Assembly (NCBI GenBank): GCA_036844705.1
Contig: DAIUFH010000047.1
Coordinates: forward strand, 1-16,467
From: DAIUFH01 sp036844705
Lineage (GTDB): Bacteria > Bacillota > Clostridia > Tissierellales > Tissierellaceae
Direction: 5' to 3'
DNA: 16,467 bases
Part shown: positions 4,522-12,435 of the stretch, in pieces
Numbering within the stretch: position 1 is the first letter of the stretch
Layout of the letters: the number at the start of each line of letters is the position of its first letter
Position numbers and translations under genes: made by a program
The notes under the pieces: model-generated
Told to the model about the DNA's origin: nothing
Seen by the model: only the letters and a program-made list of their open reading frames with translations
Databases searched by the model: none

Positions 4522-6201
4522 CTATTTGAGTTTTTTATTCATTTTAATCATTTCTTTGGCATTGTTTAATGCTATTTCCGTAATATCAGCTCCACTTATG
4601 AGTCTTGCTATTTCATTAATCCTTTCATCTTCATTTAATCTTTTAATTATTGTAAATGCTTTATTATTTTCAATGTTTTTTGATATTACAAAATGGCTAT
4701 CTGCTAAAGCTACTATTTGAGGTAAATGCGAAATTGATATGACTTGATGGTTTTTTGAGATTTTTTTTATTTTTTCACCTACGATTTGTGCAGTTCTACC
4801 ACTTATTCCAGTGTCTATTTCATCAAATATCAAAGTAGGCATTTTATCATTATCCGCTATTATGCTTTTGAAACCTAACATAATTCTAGACATTTCTCCT
4901 CCAGAAACAATCCTCGACAAAGGTTTTAGATCCTCTCCAGGATTAGTAGAAATCAAAAATTCTATTTTATCTAAACCATTGTTAGAAAAATCGTGTTTCT
5001 TTTCAAAATTTATTTTAAAAACTATTCTATCCATATTTAATTCTGAGAGTTCTAACGCTATTTTTTTCTCTAAATCTAGTGCTATTATTTTTCTTTTTTC
5101 ACTTAATTTCTCAGAATAAAATAACAATTTTTTTTCATATTCTGTAATAGCTTCATTTATTTTATCCAATTCCTTCTCAAAATTTAATAGTTTTTCATAA
5201 TCATGATTTATCTTTTCCTTATATTCATTAATTTTTGCAATACTTGAGCCATATTTTTTCTTTAATCTATTTACCAAATTCAATCTTTCTTCAAGATAGT
5301 ACATCTTGTCCTCATCTAATTCAAGACCTTCTAAATAAAGTTGCAATTCACCCGATATATCATGTAATTCATACCTTGCATCCGTCAATCTATCTAAAGA
5401 TGGTTCTAAATTCTTATCAAATTTACTAATCGAACTCAAAGTATTTATGTTTTTATCTATTAAATCCAAGATAGAATTAAAATCATATTGTGAGTTGTTG
5501 AAAATATTTACAACTTCATTTAATCCTGCAATGATTTCCATCATATTGGATAATTTTTTAAAATTATCCTCTATTTCATCATCATCTTTGTTAGTCAATT
5601 TAGCTTCTTCAATCTCATTTATTTGAAATTTTAGCAAATCTATTTCTCTTTCTCTTTCATAGGAAGAGGTGTTCATTTCATCCAATCTTTGTCTTTCTTT
5701 TCTATATAATTCATAAGTTGAATTAATTTTTTGCAACAAATCATCATAACAAGCATCTCCAAAACTATCTATAATCAACTGATGATTTGCAATGTTCAAC
5801 AATGACTGGTGCTCATGTTGGCCAAATATATCTACTAATTTAGAGGTAATTTTGCTTAAGGAATTTATTGTAATTGGTCTTCCATTGATTCTGGATATAC
5901 TTGGATAATTCATACTTATTTCTCTAGATATTATAAGCAATCCCTCATCCTCAATTCCACACTCTCGTAAAATTTCTTTAATGTCTTCATTTATAAAGAA
6001 CAATACCTCTATAATGGCTTTTTCTTTCCCACTTCTTATGAGCTCCTTGCTACTTCTACCTCCTAGAACTATACCTAAAGCATCAATAATTATGGATTTA
6101 CCAGAGCCTGTCTCACCGGAAAGTACGTTTAATCCTTCAGTAAATTCCACTTTTATATCATCAATAATTGCAAAATTCTTTATGCTCAATTCCTTTAACA
6201 T
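4522..6201 (-). CDS. recN: DNA repair protein RecN
   Basis: RecN is an SMC-like ATPase that gathers broken DNA ends for recombinational repair. The 559-aa product has the normal full length. Residues 29-36 (GETGSGKS) are Walker A, about 150-370 form two coiled-coil arms rich in Lys, Glu and Leu, VSGGEMSR at 432-439 is the ABC signature and LIFDEID at 457-463 is Walker B with E461 as the catalytic glutamate; the ISHLPQI segment after 490 holds the switch histidine. ATG 6201 has GGAGGT seven bases ahead. It follows tlyA by 12 nt. In many clostridia argR lies between these two genes; it is missing here. A terminator follows, so recN is the last gene of the operon. I see no LexA box just upstream. 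Confidence 0.97.
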   Translation of the reverse strand: MLKELSIKNFAIIDDIKVEFTEGLNVLSGETGSGKSIIIDALGIVLGGRSSKELIRSGKEKAIIEVLFFINEDIKEILRECGIEDEGLLIISREISMNYPSISRINGRPITINSLSKITSKLVDIFGQHEHQSLLNIANHQLIIDSFGDACYDDLLQKINSTYELYRKERQRLDEMNTSSYEREREIDLLKFQINEIEEAKLTNKDDDEIEDNFKKLSNMMEIIAGLNEVVNIFNNSQYDFNSILDLIDKNINTLSSISKFDKNLEPSLDRLTDARYELHDISGELQLYLEGLELDEDKMYYLEERLNLVNRLKKKYGSSIAKINEYKEKINHDYEKLLNFEKELDKINEAITEYEKKLLFYSEKLSEKRKIIALDLEKKIALELSELNMDRIVFKINFEKKHDFSNNGLDKIEFLISTNPGEDLKPLSRIVSGGEMSRIMLGFKSIIADNDKMPTLIFDEIDTGISGRTAQIVGEKIKKISKNHQVISISHLPQIVALADSHFVISKNIENNKAFTIIKRLNEDERINEIARLISGADITEIALNNAKEMIKMNKKLK

Positions 6202-6213
6202 AAAGCACCTCCG

Positions 6214-7011
6214 CTATTTTAGAGTAAAATGTGCCTCGTCAATTGTCTTTTGTATTAACTTTCGTTCAAATATTTCCGTATTTCTTTTTAAGTGGATTAG
6301 AAACTCTATATTACCAGTTGCTCCAGTAACAGGTGAAAAAGTTAACGAGCAAGGGAATAGACCTATTTCTTCAGAAAAGTTGACTATATTAGTGATTACC
6401 TCCATATGTGTATTTTTATCCCTAACTATACCTTTTTTACCAACCTTTTCTCTACCTGCTTCAAACTGCGGTTTTATCAATGCAACAATTTCTCCATCAG
6501 TAGTAAGTAGTTCTTTGGCTACAGGAAGAACAAGTTTAAGTGATATAAAGGATACATCAATTGATATAAAATCAATATTATCTTCAATATCCTCTTTAGT
6601 TATATTTCTGATATTGGTTCTTTCCATAACAACTACCCTTGGATCATTTCTAAGTCTCCAATCCAGCTGATTATATCCTACATCTAAAGCATATACCTTT
6701 GCAGCTCCATTTCTTAACATGCAATCGGTAAATCCTCCGGTTGAAGCACCTATATCCATAGCTATTATATCACATAAATTTAGATTGAAATAATTAATAG
6801 CTTTTTCTAGCTTAAGCCCTCCGCGACTAACATATATAAGTGGATTGCTTTTTATTGTAATGTTCTCATTTTCATCTATTGAATCTCCGGGCTTATCGAT
6901 TTTTTTAGTGCCTATATAAACAAGCCCCTCCATAATAAGCCTTTTCCCTTTTTCTCTAGATTCAACTAGCCCTTTTTCAAATAATAATATATCCGCTCTT
7001 TTTTTACTCAT
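6214..7011 (-). CDS. tlyA: TlyA family rRNA 2'-O-methyltransferase
   Basis: TlyA methylates ribose 2'-OH groups in 16S and/or 23S rRNA using SAM; older databases call it hemolysin A. The 265-aa protein begins with an S4 RNA-binding domain (about 1-60, RADILLFEKGLVESREKGKRL), then the linker and an FtsJ/RrmJ-type Rossmann domain (about 60-245). The SAM loop is DIGASTGGFTD at 86-96. The catalytic tetrad expected for this family can be placed at K67 (GGLKL), D152 (IDVSFISL), K180 (ALIKPQFE) and E236 (GNIEFL). ATG 7011 has GGAG five bases ahead. It lies 15 nt after ispA; the dxs gene often found between them in clostridia is absent. Whether it modifies one or both rRNAs cannot be told from sequence. 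Confidence 0.95.
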   Translation of the reverse strand: MSKKRADILLFEKGLVESREKGKRLIMEGLVYIGTKKIDKPGDSIDENENITIKSNPLIYVSRGGLKLEKAINYFNLNLCDIIAMDIGASTGGFTDCMLRNGAAKVYALDVGYNQLDWRLRNDPRVVVMERTNIRNITKEDIEDNIDFISIDVSFISLKLVLPVAKELLTTDGEIVALIKPQFEAGREKVGKKGIVRDKNTHMEVITNIVNFSEEIGLFPCSLTFSPVTGATGNIEFLIHLKRNTEIFERKLIQKTIDEAHFTLK

Positions 7012-7026
7012 AATAACTCCTTAAAT

Positions 7027-7896
7027 TCATATCTCACGATTTATTAAAAGTTTTGTTAGGGACTTCAAGGATTCGGTATTTCTATTTTCTAATAAATCTA
7101 AAGCATTTATAGCTTTTTGACTTAATATTTCAACCTTTCTTTCTGCATCCTCTAAACTATGATATCGCAAGTATGTAAATTTGTTGATACTCTTATCTTC
7201 ATTAAAATCCAATAAATCATCCTTTATCTGATATGCCAACCCAAGATTTAGTCCAAAATCCCTTAAGCTTTCAAGCTCTTCTTCACATGCACCACCTATT
7301 ATAGCACCTGAAATTATACTAGCCTGAATCAAAGCAGCTGTTTTTGTACTATACATATAAATAAGACTTTCCTCATCCATTTTATCATAATTACTTAATA
7401 TATCTAAAACCTGTCCACCTATCATTCCATTACATCCGGAATAATTTGCTATTTCTCTTATTGCTCTTATATTTCTATTGTTCTCTATTAATGACCCCAT
7501 ATTATTTAGTGAATAATTTGACATAATTTCAAATGCAAAGTTAAGCAAACCGTCACCAGCTAATATTGCCATAGCTTCACCAAAGACTTTATGATTAGTA
7601 GGTTTTCCTCTTCTTAGATCATCATTGTCCATGCTAGGTAAATCATCATGTATAAGGGAATATGTATGTATCATTTCTATAGCAATTGCAAAAGGCAATA
7701 TCTTATCTAAATCATCATCAAACAATTCATAGGATTTAATTGCAAATATAGGTCTCAGTCGTTTACCGCCTGTAAAAAGGCTATACTCCATTGCATCATA
7801 TATTTTTGTATTATATATATTTTTCTTATTGATTGCAGCTCTCAACTCAACATCCACTAGACTTATATATTTATCCAAGTCTTTAGCAATATTCAT
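7027..7896 (-). CDS. ispA: Polyprenyl (farnesyl/geranylgeranyl) diphosphate synthase
   Basis: It condenses IPP with allylic diphosphates to make C15 or C20 precursors of quinones, carriers and cell-wall lipids. The 289-aa form from ATG 7896 has GGKRLRP at 43-49, the first Asp-rich motif DDLPSMD at 84-90 and the second DDLLD at 226-230, in the right order and spacing. ATG 7896 follows GGGAGGGTGAAG and overlaps the xseB end by 14 nt; a TTG at 7914 is an upstream alternative that would place the ribosome binding site inside the gene. Odd: only about 8 residues separate the second Asp motif from the K-x-T-Y motif, against about 20 in typical IspA proteins. The usual loop with GK and GSD is missing, though the frame is intact. 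Product chain length cannot be read safely. Confidence 0.9.
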   Translation of the reverse strand: MNIAKDLDKYISLVDVELRAAINKKNIYNTKIYDAMEYSLFTGGKRLRPIFAIKSYELFDDDLDKILPFAIAIEMIHTYSLIHDDLPSMDNDDLRRGKPTNHKVFGEAMAILAGDGLLNFAFEIMSNYSLNNMGSLIENNRNIRAIREIANYSGCNGMIGGQVLDILSNYDKMDEESLIYMYSTKTAALIQASIISGAIIGGACEEELESLRDFGLNLGLAYQIKDDLLDFNEDKSINKFTYLRYHSLEDAERKVEILSQKAINALDLLENRNTESLKSLTKLLINREI

Positions 7897-8128
7897 CTTC
7901 ACCCTCCCTAACAAAGTCTATTTCTCTAATTGTATCTCTTTCTTCTAAAATAATCTTGATTTCTCCTTCTGCTTTTTTTAATATATCACTACAGTAATTA
8001 TACAATTCCATACCTTGCCTATATTTATTCAGGGAGTCATTTAATGTGATATTATCATTTTCTAATTCTTCTAAAATTCCTTCTAGTTTAGACATAGCTT
8101 CTTCATATGATAATTTATTTAGTTCCAT
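7883..8128 (-). CDS. xseB: Exonuclease VII small subunit
   Basis: This is the small helical subunit of exonuclease VII, which caps and activates the XseA coiled coils; the complex degrades single-stranded DNA from both ends. The 81-aa product has the family pattern: LSYEEAMSKLEGILEELEN at about 6-24, then DSLNKYRQGMEL and a CSDILKKAEGEI segment, all predicted as a helical hairpin. ATG 8128 lies inside the end of xseA (14-nt overlap) with GGAGG about 10 bases ahead, so translation is coupled and stoichiometric production likely. The acidic C-terminus (REGEDEYC) is variable in the family. Its own 3' end overlaps the ispA start. Confidence 0.96.
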   Translation of the reverse strand: MELNKLSYEEAMSKLEGILEELENDNITLNDSLNKYRQGMELYNYCSDILKKAEGEIKIILEERDTIREIDFVREGEDEYC

Positions 8129-9335
8129 CCTGAAGTCCTCCTTTGTTTATTTCTACGATTACCGTTTTAATCGTTCCTTCCTTGTGCAATATATGTAATT
8201 CTTCGTCTACTTTTAATTCATCGATTGATTTGACTTTCAAATGCCTACTATTGTATAAAATTCCATAACCTTTATCTAAGAATTGATTAGGATCTAAAAT
8301 TTTCAATCTGTTTTCCAACAAAATTAATCTTTTAATTTCTTTACTTAATATTTTCTCAACAGAATAGTTTAACTCCTTATATAAATTATCAATATCCAGT
8401 TTTTTATCTCTAATATTTATTGATGGGTCATTGTATCTTAATGCTCTTTCTGCCATGTTTAAATCATTTTTATAGGTATGTAGCTTTTTTAGTATAAAGT
8501 TTGAGAGTATATCATATTTATTATTTAGATTATTATATAAATAAGAGATATCCGGTACTGCTAATTCAGCTGCAGCAGAAGGTGTTGGAGCTCTTAGATC
8601 AGATACGAAATCAGATATAGTAAAATCCGTCTCGTGCCCTACTGCTGATATTATAGGAGTCTTAAGATTAGATATTGTTCTAGCCAGTTTTTCATCATTA
8701 AAGGCAAACAATTCCTCGAAGGAACCACCACCTCTTCCCATAATTATCAAATCTATGTCTAATCTATCATCTAAATATTTCAATCCTTGACAAAGTTCCA
8801 TAGGCGCATTAGTTCCTTGAACTAAAGTAGGATAGATAAGTATATCGCAGGGAGGATATCTTCTTTTAATTATACTAACGATATCTCTTATTGCAGCTCC
8901 AGTTGAGGAAGTAACTACACCTATCTTTTTAGATAAATAAGGAATTTTCTTTTTTCTAGATTCCTCAAATAAGCCTTCCTTTTGCAATTTCTTCTTAAGC
9001 TCCTCAAAAGCTTTGTACAAATCCCCTACTCCCTTTTCTTCAATGCTTCTGATATAAAACTGATAGTCTCCGTCTCTATCGTAAACAGATACATACCCAG
9101 AGGCGATTATTTTCATGCCTTCTTCAAGCTTGATGTGTAACTGTTCATTATCAGCTCTGAACATAACGCATTTAATTTTACTTCGGTCATCCTTTAAAGA
9201 AAAGTACATATGTCCACTATAATGATGTTTAAAATTTGATATTTCACCTTCAATCTTAAGGTTTGATAATACCATATCTCCTGAGATAATTCTTTTTATG
9301 TAATTATTGACCTCATAAACCTTAAGAGGTTTCAT
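8115..9335 (-). CDS. xseA: Exonuclease VII large subunit
   Basis: This is the catalytic subunit of exonuclease VII, used in repair and processing of single-stranded DNA. Residues 1-100 are an OB-fold (tRNA_anti-like; KIEGEISNFKHHYSGHMYFSLKD). The catalytic domain starts at about 125 with KKIGVVTSSTGAAIRDI. It includes IMGRGGGSFEELFAFNDE at 198-215 and SAVGHETDFTISDFV at 230-244 with the conserved GHE-TD, then RAPTPSAAAE. The remainder is a coiled coil, ending in LDPNQFLDKGYGIL (347-360) and a short beta tail. At 406 aa it is shorter than the roughly 450-aa Bacillus and E. coli proteins; the loss is in the coiled-coil section. ATG 9335 lies one base after the stop of the TsaD-like gene, and GGAGATGG precedes it. 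The reading frame overlaps xseB. Confidence 0.97.
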   Translation of the reverse strand: MKPLKVYEVNNYIKRIISGDMVLSNLKIEGEISNFKHHYSGHMYFSLKDDRSKIKCVMFRADNEQLHIKLEEGMKIIASGYVSVYDRDGDYQFYIRSIEEKGVGDLYKAFEELKKKLQKEGLFEESRKKKIPYLSKKIGVVTSSTGAAIRDIVSIIKRRYPPCDILIYPTLVQGTNAPMELCQGLKYLDDRLDIDLIIMGRGGGSFEELFAFNDEKLARTISNLKTPIISAVGHETDFTISDFVSDLRAPTPSAAAELAVPDISYLYNNLNNKYDILSNFILKKLHTYKNDLNMAERALRYNDPSINIRDKKLDIDNLYKELNYSVEKILSKEIKRLILLENRLKILDPNQFLDKGYGILYNSRHLKVKSIDELKVDEELHILHKEGTIKTVIVEINKGGLQDGTK

Positions 9336-9336
9336 C

Positions 9337-10290
9337 CTACCATCTCCTATCCCCTTCTTTTAATTTACCCAATAGAGCTATACCTACACCATTATCCGTA
9401 GATAGATTTACTTGAGGAAAAATGATATTCAAATCTATAGTATCCCTTAAATAATTACGTATATATGTATTTGCTGAAACTCCACCTGTAATTATAATAT
9501 CTTTTATATTAAATTCAGAAGTAGTATTTTTTATTAATACTTCTATTATTCTACTTATAGTATGGAATAGTGTATAAACAATATCCTCATTTTTGAAATT
9601 TTTTGAATCTATTAACTTGATAAAATAATTTTCGAGTCCTGATAAATTTGACCATGTGTTATTTTTAATGGATATAGGTATATGAATGTCAAGTAATTGT
9701 CCTTTCTTAGAGAAAGATTCCAACTCCTTTCCGGAAGGGAATTTAAATCCAAGATATACCCCTATTCTATCAATAAGTTGTCCAAAGTTTATATCTAAAG
9801 TACCACCTACCAATTTTATATCAAAATTTTCAGCAAAGCTCTTCACTATCAATATTTCAGTAGTACCTCCTGAAATATGCAAAGACAAAAATCTTTCAGG
9901 TACCCTCTTACAGTTCAATAGACCCGCTGCAATATGCCCTTCCTGATGGCTAAATTCTTTTAAACTTTTATTTAGTACCCTAGAAAGTATAAATGCCTGA
10001 TTTTTTCCTACTACAAAAACAGGCATATAAGAATCATTAACATTTCTAGGCTTAGAGCTTACAGAAATCGTATCTATTTTATTTATATCGATATCCTTTG
10101 TTAATTCATCAATTAAGATTGGTAAGTTATTCATATGTTGAAAAACTGCTTCCTGCTGTCTTAAGCCGTGTGCCCTATCCTTTACAATTAACAATTTTCT
10201 AGCATCAAACAATATATGTTCATTATCATCTATAATACCTATGGAGGTTGTATAATTGCTTGTGTCAATTCCCATGTAATATTTAATCAT
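9337..10290 (-). CDS. TsaD/Kae1-fold paralogue (M22-like), function unknown
   Basis: An ASKHA-fold protein related to TsaD, the t6A threonylcarbamoyl transferase, but not TsaD itself. Counting from an upstream ATG at 10299, HQEGH at 118-122 keeps both metal-binding histidines, SGGTTEIL is at 143-150, the nucleotide-binding GGVSAN at 272-277 and D302 in STDNGVGIAL. Where TsaD has its GPG-rich GPGLxGxLLVG, this protein has SSKPRNVNDSYMPVFVVG (81-98), a feature I associate with the clostridial paralogue beside nusB and xseA. The TsaD-type DDAAGEAFDK is here DINFGQLIDR, with E to Q and K to R. ATG 10290 overlaps the nusB stop by 8 nt and has GGAT eight bases ahead; 10299 is the alternative. The older label O-sialoglycoprotein endopeptidase is unsafe. 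A true tsaD is expected elsewhere. Confidence 0.85.
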   Translation of the reverse strand: MIKYYMGIDTSNYTTSIGIIDDNEHILFDARKLLIVKDRAHGLRQQEAVFQHMNNLPILIDELTKDIDINKIDTISVSSKPRNVNDSYMPVFVVGKNQAFILSRVLNKSLKEFSHQEGHIAAGLLNCKRVPERFLSLHISGGTTEILIVKSFAENFDIKLVGGTLDINFGQLIDRIGVYLGFKFPSGKELESFSKKGQLLDIHIPISIKNNTWSNLSGLENYFIKLIDSKNFKNEDIVYTLFHTISRIIEVLIKNTTSEFNIKDIIITGGVSANTYIRNYLRDTIDLNIIFPQVNLSTDNGVGIALLGKLKEGDRRW

Positions 10291-10696
10291 GTTTATCATC
10301 CATTGTTCTTACAAAACTACCTAAAACCCCATTTACAAATCTAAATGAATCCTCAGCGCTATATTTCTTAACTATTTCTATTGCTTCATTAATCGATACT
10401 TCTAAAGGTATATCATGTCTATATAAAATTTCATATATAGCCACTCTTAATACTGCAAGATCAACTTTTGCTAGTCTATATATACTCCAGCCTTCCAAAT
10501 GTGAAATTATATTTTTATCTATTTCATCAAGATTGTCCCTAATCGTTTTAACAGAATCTTCTATATATTTTGTTTCTGAATCACCATATTGAAAATTGCT
10601 TAAATATACGTCTATAGATTCATCAGAAAAGTCATTAGTACTTTCCATCTGAAATATTAATCTCATAGCCCCTTCTCTTGCCTGTTTCCTGCCCAT
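10283..10696 (-). CDS. nusB: Transcription antitermination factor NusB
   Basis: NusB binds boxA RNA with NusE/S10 and supports antitermination of rRNA transcription. The 137-aa all-helical protein has family marks at both ends: GRKQAREGAMRLIFQ at 2-16 and PLEVSINEAIEIVKKYSAED near 97-116, followed by FRFVNGVLGSF. The middle includes LAKVDLAVLRVAIYEIL. ATG 10696 follows AAGGAGGAAAT. A stable hairpin lies between asp23 and this gene. Its stop overlaps the next gene by 8 nt, so nusB and the TsaD-like gene are probably translated together. Length is usual for the family. Confidence 0.97.
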   Translation of the reverse strand: MGRKQAREGAMRLIFQMESTNDFSDESIDVYLSNFQYGDSETKYIEDSVKTIRDNLDEIDKNIISHLEGWSIYRLAKVDLAVLRVAIYEILYRHDIPLEVSINEAIEIVKKYSAEDSFRFVNGVLGSFVRTMDDKHD

Positions 10697-10717
10697 ATTT
10701 CCTCCTTAGAGTCAAAT

Positions 10718-10738
10718 TACCCCCTGAAACAGAGGGTA
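10718..10738 (-). other. Strong intercistronic hairpin between asp23 and nusB
   Basis: TACCCTCTG, loop TTT and CAGGGGGTA on the minus strand form a 9-bp stem with one G-U pair and a three-base loop. It lies 13 nt after the asp23 stop and about 20 nt before the nusB start. It is followed by ATTTGACTC, not a T run, so termination would be weak at best. A transcript stabiliser for asp23, an RNase processing site or a partial attenuator fits. Confidence 0.6.
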
Positions 10739-10750
10739 AAATTATCAAAT

Positions 10751-11140
10751 TTATTTTTTATCTACTTCGGTCTTTGCTTCCTTTGGCATGCTCACACCTT
10801 GAATATTAACATTGACTTGAACTACATCAAGTCCAGTCATATTTTCTATAGAAGCTTTAACATTTTCTTGAACAGCCTTGCCAATCTGCGCAATATTTGA
10901 TCCATATTCAACTACTAAAAAAACATCTATAGAAGCTTCCTTCTCATTAACCTCAACCTTTACTCCTTTAGATAGATTTTTCATACCTAGAAGTTCAGTT
11001 ATACCGCCTGTTATACCGCCGCTCATGCCTATTACACCTTTGACCTCTGTAGCTGCTACTCCAGCTATGATGGCTACAACATCATTTGATATTTTTACGC
11101 CACCCTTTTCAATATTCTCGTCCATAATATTCTCACCCAT
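10751..11140 (-). CDS. Asp23/Gls24 family envelope stress protein
   Basis: A 129-aa cytoplasmic protein of the Asp23 (DUF322) family. Family markers: GGVKISNDVVAIIAGVAATEV at about 13-33, then GVIGMSGG, VEVNEKEASIDVFLVVEYG at 62-80 and the amphipathic IGKAVQENVKASIENMTGLDVVQVNVNIQGV near the end. The Lys-rich tail is variable. Such proteins gather near the membrane in staphylococci and are linked to cell-wall stress; in clostridia the gene sits just ahead of nusB. ATG 11140 has GGAGGTG five bases ahead. It is the first gene of the housekeeping cluster and has a sigma-A promoter right after spoIIIAH. The exact role in this organism is not determined. Confidence 0.93.
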   Translation of the reverse strand: MGENIMDENIEKGGVKISNDVVAIIAGVAATEVKGVIGMSGGITGGITELLGMKNLSKGVKVEVNEKEASIDVFLVVEYGSNIAQIGKAVQENVKASIENMTGLDVVQVNVNIQGVSMPKEAKTEVDKK

Positions 11141-11170
11141 ATTTACACCTCCAAGCGTAATTCTAAAGAT

Positions 11171-11199
11171 ATTATATCAAAGGCAAAGATGCTTTACAA
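11171..11199 (-). promoter_or_regulatory. Sigma-A promoter of asp23-nusB cluster
   Basis: The minus strand has TTGTAA (11194-11199), exactly 17 nt, then TATAAT (11171-11176). The -10 is a perfect match and the -35 matches TTGACA at four of six. It lies directly after the spoIIIAH stop and about 30 nt upstream of asp23, so the vegetative genes need not rely on the sporulation promoter upstream. Confidence 0.8.
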
Positions 11200-11203
11200 C
11201 AAT

Positions 11204-11845
11204 CTATTGCTTTTTCATAACTTTAATATTCGCCGCGTCGAAGGAGGTTTCAGATTTTACTATATCCAATATTTTAACCATATCCTGCTCTGTCAATTCA
11301 TTTTTCGAAACAACTACTTTTATGTCGTCATCCGTTAAAAATACAAGTGCTTCTTCAAATCCTTTGGATTTAACTAATCCTTCTATTTGTAGTTCCTTTT
11401 CTGACACACTTCCTATATTAATTATTTCATTCTGTGCCTTAGTTCTAACCTCTGTATCAGTATTTGCATTACTCACTATATCATTGAGTCTATCAATCAT
11501 TCCAGCTCTAAGTTTATCCCTTGAAAGCCTATATTCAACAAAATAATCCCTATTTGTTGTAGCATTCTCATTACTCATAACTTCACTTAGTTCTGTTTTA
11601 CTTGTTGAAATTACTTCCTCTACATCATCCTCCACAGGTACAGAATCTACTATTTCAATATCATCTTCTCTAGAAACAGTATATTCATGTCCTATGTTTT
11701 CAGCCATTTCCATTTCTTCATGTAATTGATACTCTTTAGATGCACTTAACATAGCCTGTTGCGTAAGTTGATAATTTAAATAGCCAGTAAATACTAGCAA
11801 TATTAACAACATTCCTATGATAGCCGGTCTTTTTATCTTGAACAT
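11204..11845 (-). CDS. spoIIIAH: SpoIIIAH, mother-cell ring partner of SpoIIQ
   Basis: SpoIIIAH spans the mother-cell engulfing membrane and binds forespore SpoIIQ, forming the zipper and channel between the two cells. The 213-aa product has a membrane anchor at about 7-25 ending in GYLNYQL, a family feature. A Glu/Ser/Asp-rich linker runs to about 95. The YscJ/FliF-like ring-building domain covers about 100-210: FVEYRLSRDKLRAGMIDRLNDI, then the helical EVRTKAQNEI and EGLVKSKGFEEALVFL. ATG 11845 follows GGAGGGAATAGA, 11 nt after spoIIIAG. It is the last gene of the spoIIIA operon. No terminator separates it from asp23, so some read-through during sporulation is likely. Confidence 0.96.
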   Translation of the reverse strand: MFKIKRPAIIGMLLILLVFTGYLNYQLTQQAMLSASKEYQLHEEMEMAENIGHEYTVSREDDIEIVDSVPVEDDVEEVISTSKTELSEVMSNENATTNRDYFVEYRLSRDKLRAGMIDRLNDIVSNANTDTEVRTKAQNEIINIGSVSEKELQIEGLVKSKGFEEALVFLTDDDIKVVVSKNELTEQDMVKILDIVKSETSFDAANIKVMKKQ

Positions 11846-11856
11846 TCTATTCCCTC

Positions 11857-12435
11857 CTATTTACTAGAATAAACTTGAACCTTATTCCCACTTATACCAA
11901 GTACAGTCTTGACTGCCTCATATAGTTTTTCTAATACAATTCCATCCTCAGCTCCCTCTGCAACAACTATGACACCTTTTACTGTAGGATTTATTTCCTT
12001 TAATACTACAAGTGCTTCATTATCTGTACTGCTTACCATTTGAATATTTACGTCCTCTCTATTTACCTCTCTTGTCCCCCCTTCTGCATCAACTTCCTTT
12101 GTAGTCTCAACAGTCTTAGTAGTATTAGAAGCTGGTATACTCTCTTTGCTATCTTCAAATGTAACCATTACATCAACCTCACCTACTCCATTTAACTTTT
12201 TCAAAATTGATGCCAGTCTTTTTTCCAAATACTCTCCATATTCTTGTTTAATGCTGCTCTCTTCCACATAGCTTTCTGCAGGTGTGATAGAAGCCTCATC
12301 CTTTTTATCTGTAAAAACACTAATCCCTATTAAAACTATGATTGATACAAGTAATATTATGAATAAATTATTAATAAATTTCTTGTTGCTTAAGCTTTCA
12401 AGATGTTTCCTAATCTTCCTAATTATTTCTTCCAT
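11857..12435 (-). CDS. spoIIIAG: SpoIIIAG, channel ring protein
   Basis: SpoIIIAG forms a large ring in the outer forespore membrane, the central piece of the feeding channel. From ATG 12435 it is 192 aa: a cytoplasmic start, one membrane helix at about 23-42, a short periplasmic linker, then a ring-building domain from about 65. In the middle, SIPASNTTKTVETTKEVD and GGTREVNREDVN (about 99-130) is the stretch where SpoIIIAG makes its extra beta-triangle. KGVIVVAEGA and the helical VLEKLYEAVKTVLG close the domain. AAGGGGGAT lies about eight bases ahead of ATG 12435; a TTG at 12453 would add six residues but lacks a ribosome binding site. It overlaps the spoIIIAF end by 17 nt. Confidence 0.95.
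   Translation of the reverse strand: MEEIIRKIRKHLESLSNKKFINNLFIILLVSIIVLIGISVFTDKKDEASITPAESYVEESSIKQEYGEYLEKRLASILKKLNGVGEVDVMVTFEDSKESIPASNTTKTVETTKEVDAEGGTREVNREDVNIQMVSSTDNEALVVLKEINPTVKGVIVVAEGAEDGIVLEKLYEAVKTVLGISGNKVQVYSSK

Noticed and set aside
5235..6670. Plus-strand open frames over recN and tlyA
   Set aside because: They are antisense shadows of recN and tlyA, which have complete family motifs and good ribosome binding sites.
10878..11546. 222-codon plus-strand frame across asp23 and spoIIIAH
   Set aside because: It is antisense to two well-recognised genes and to the promoter between them, and it has no recognisable domain.
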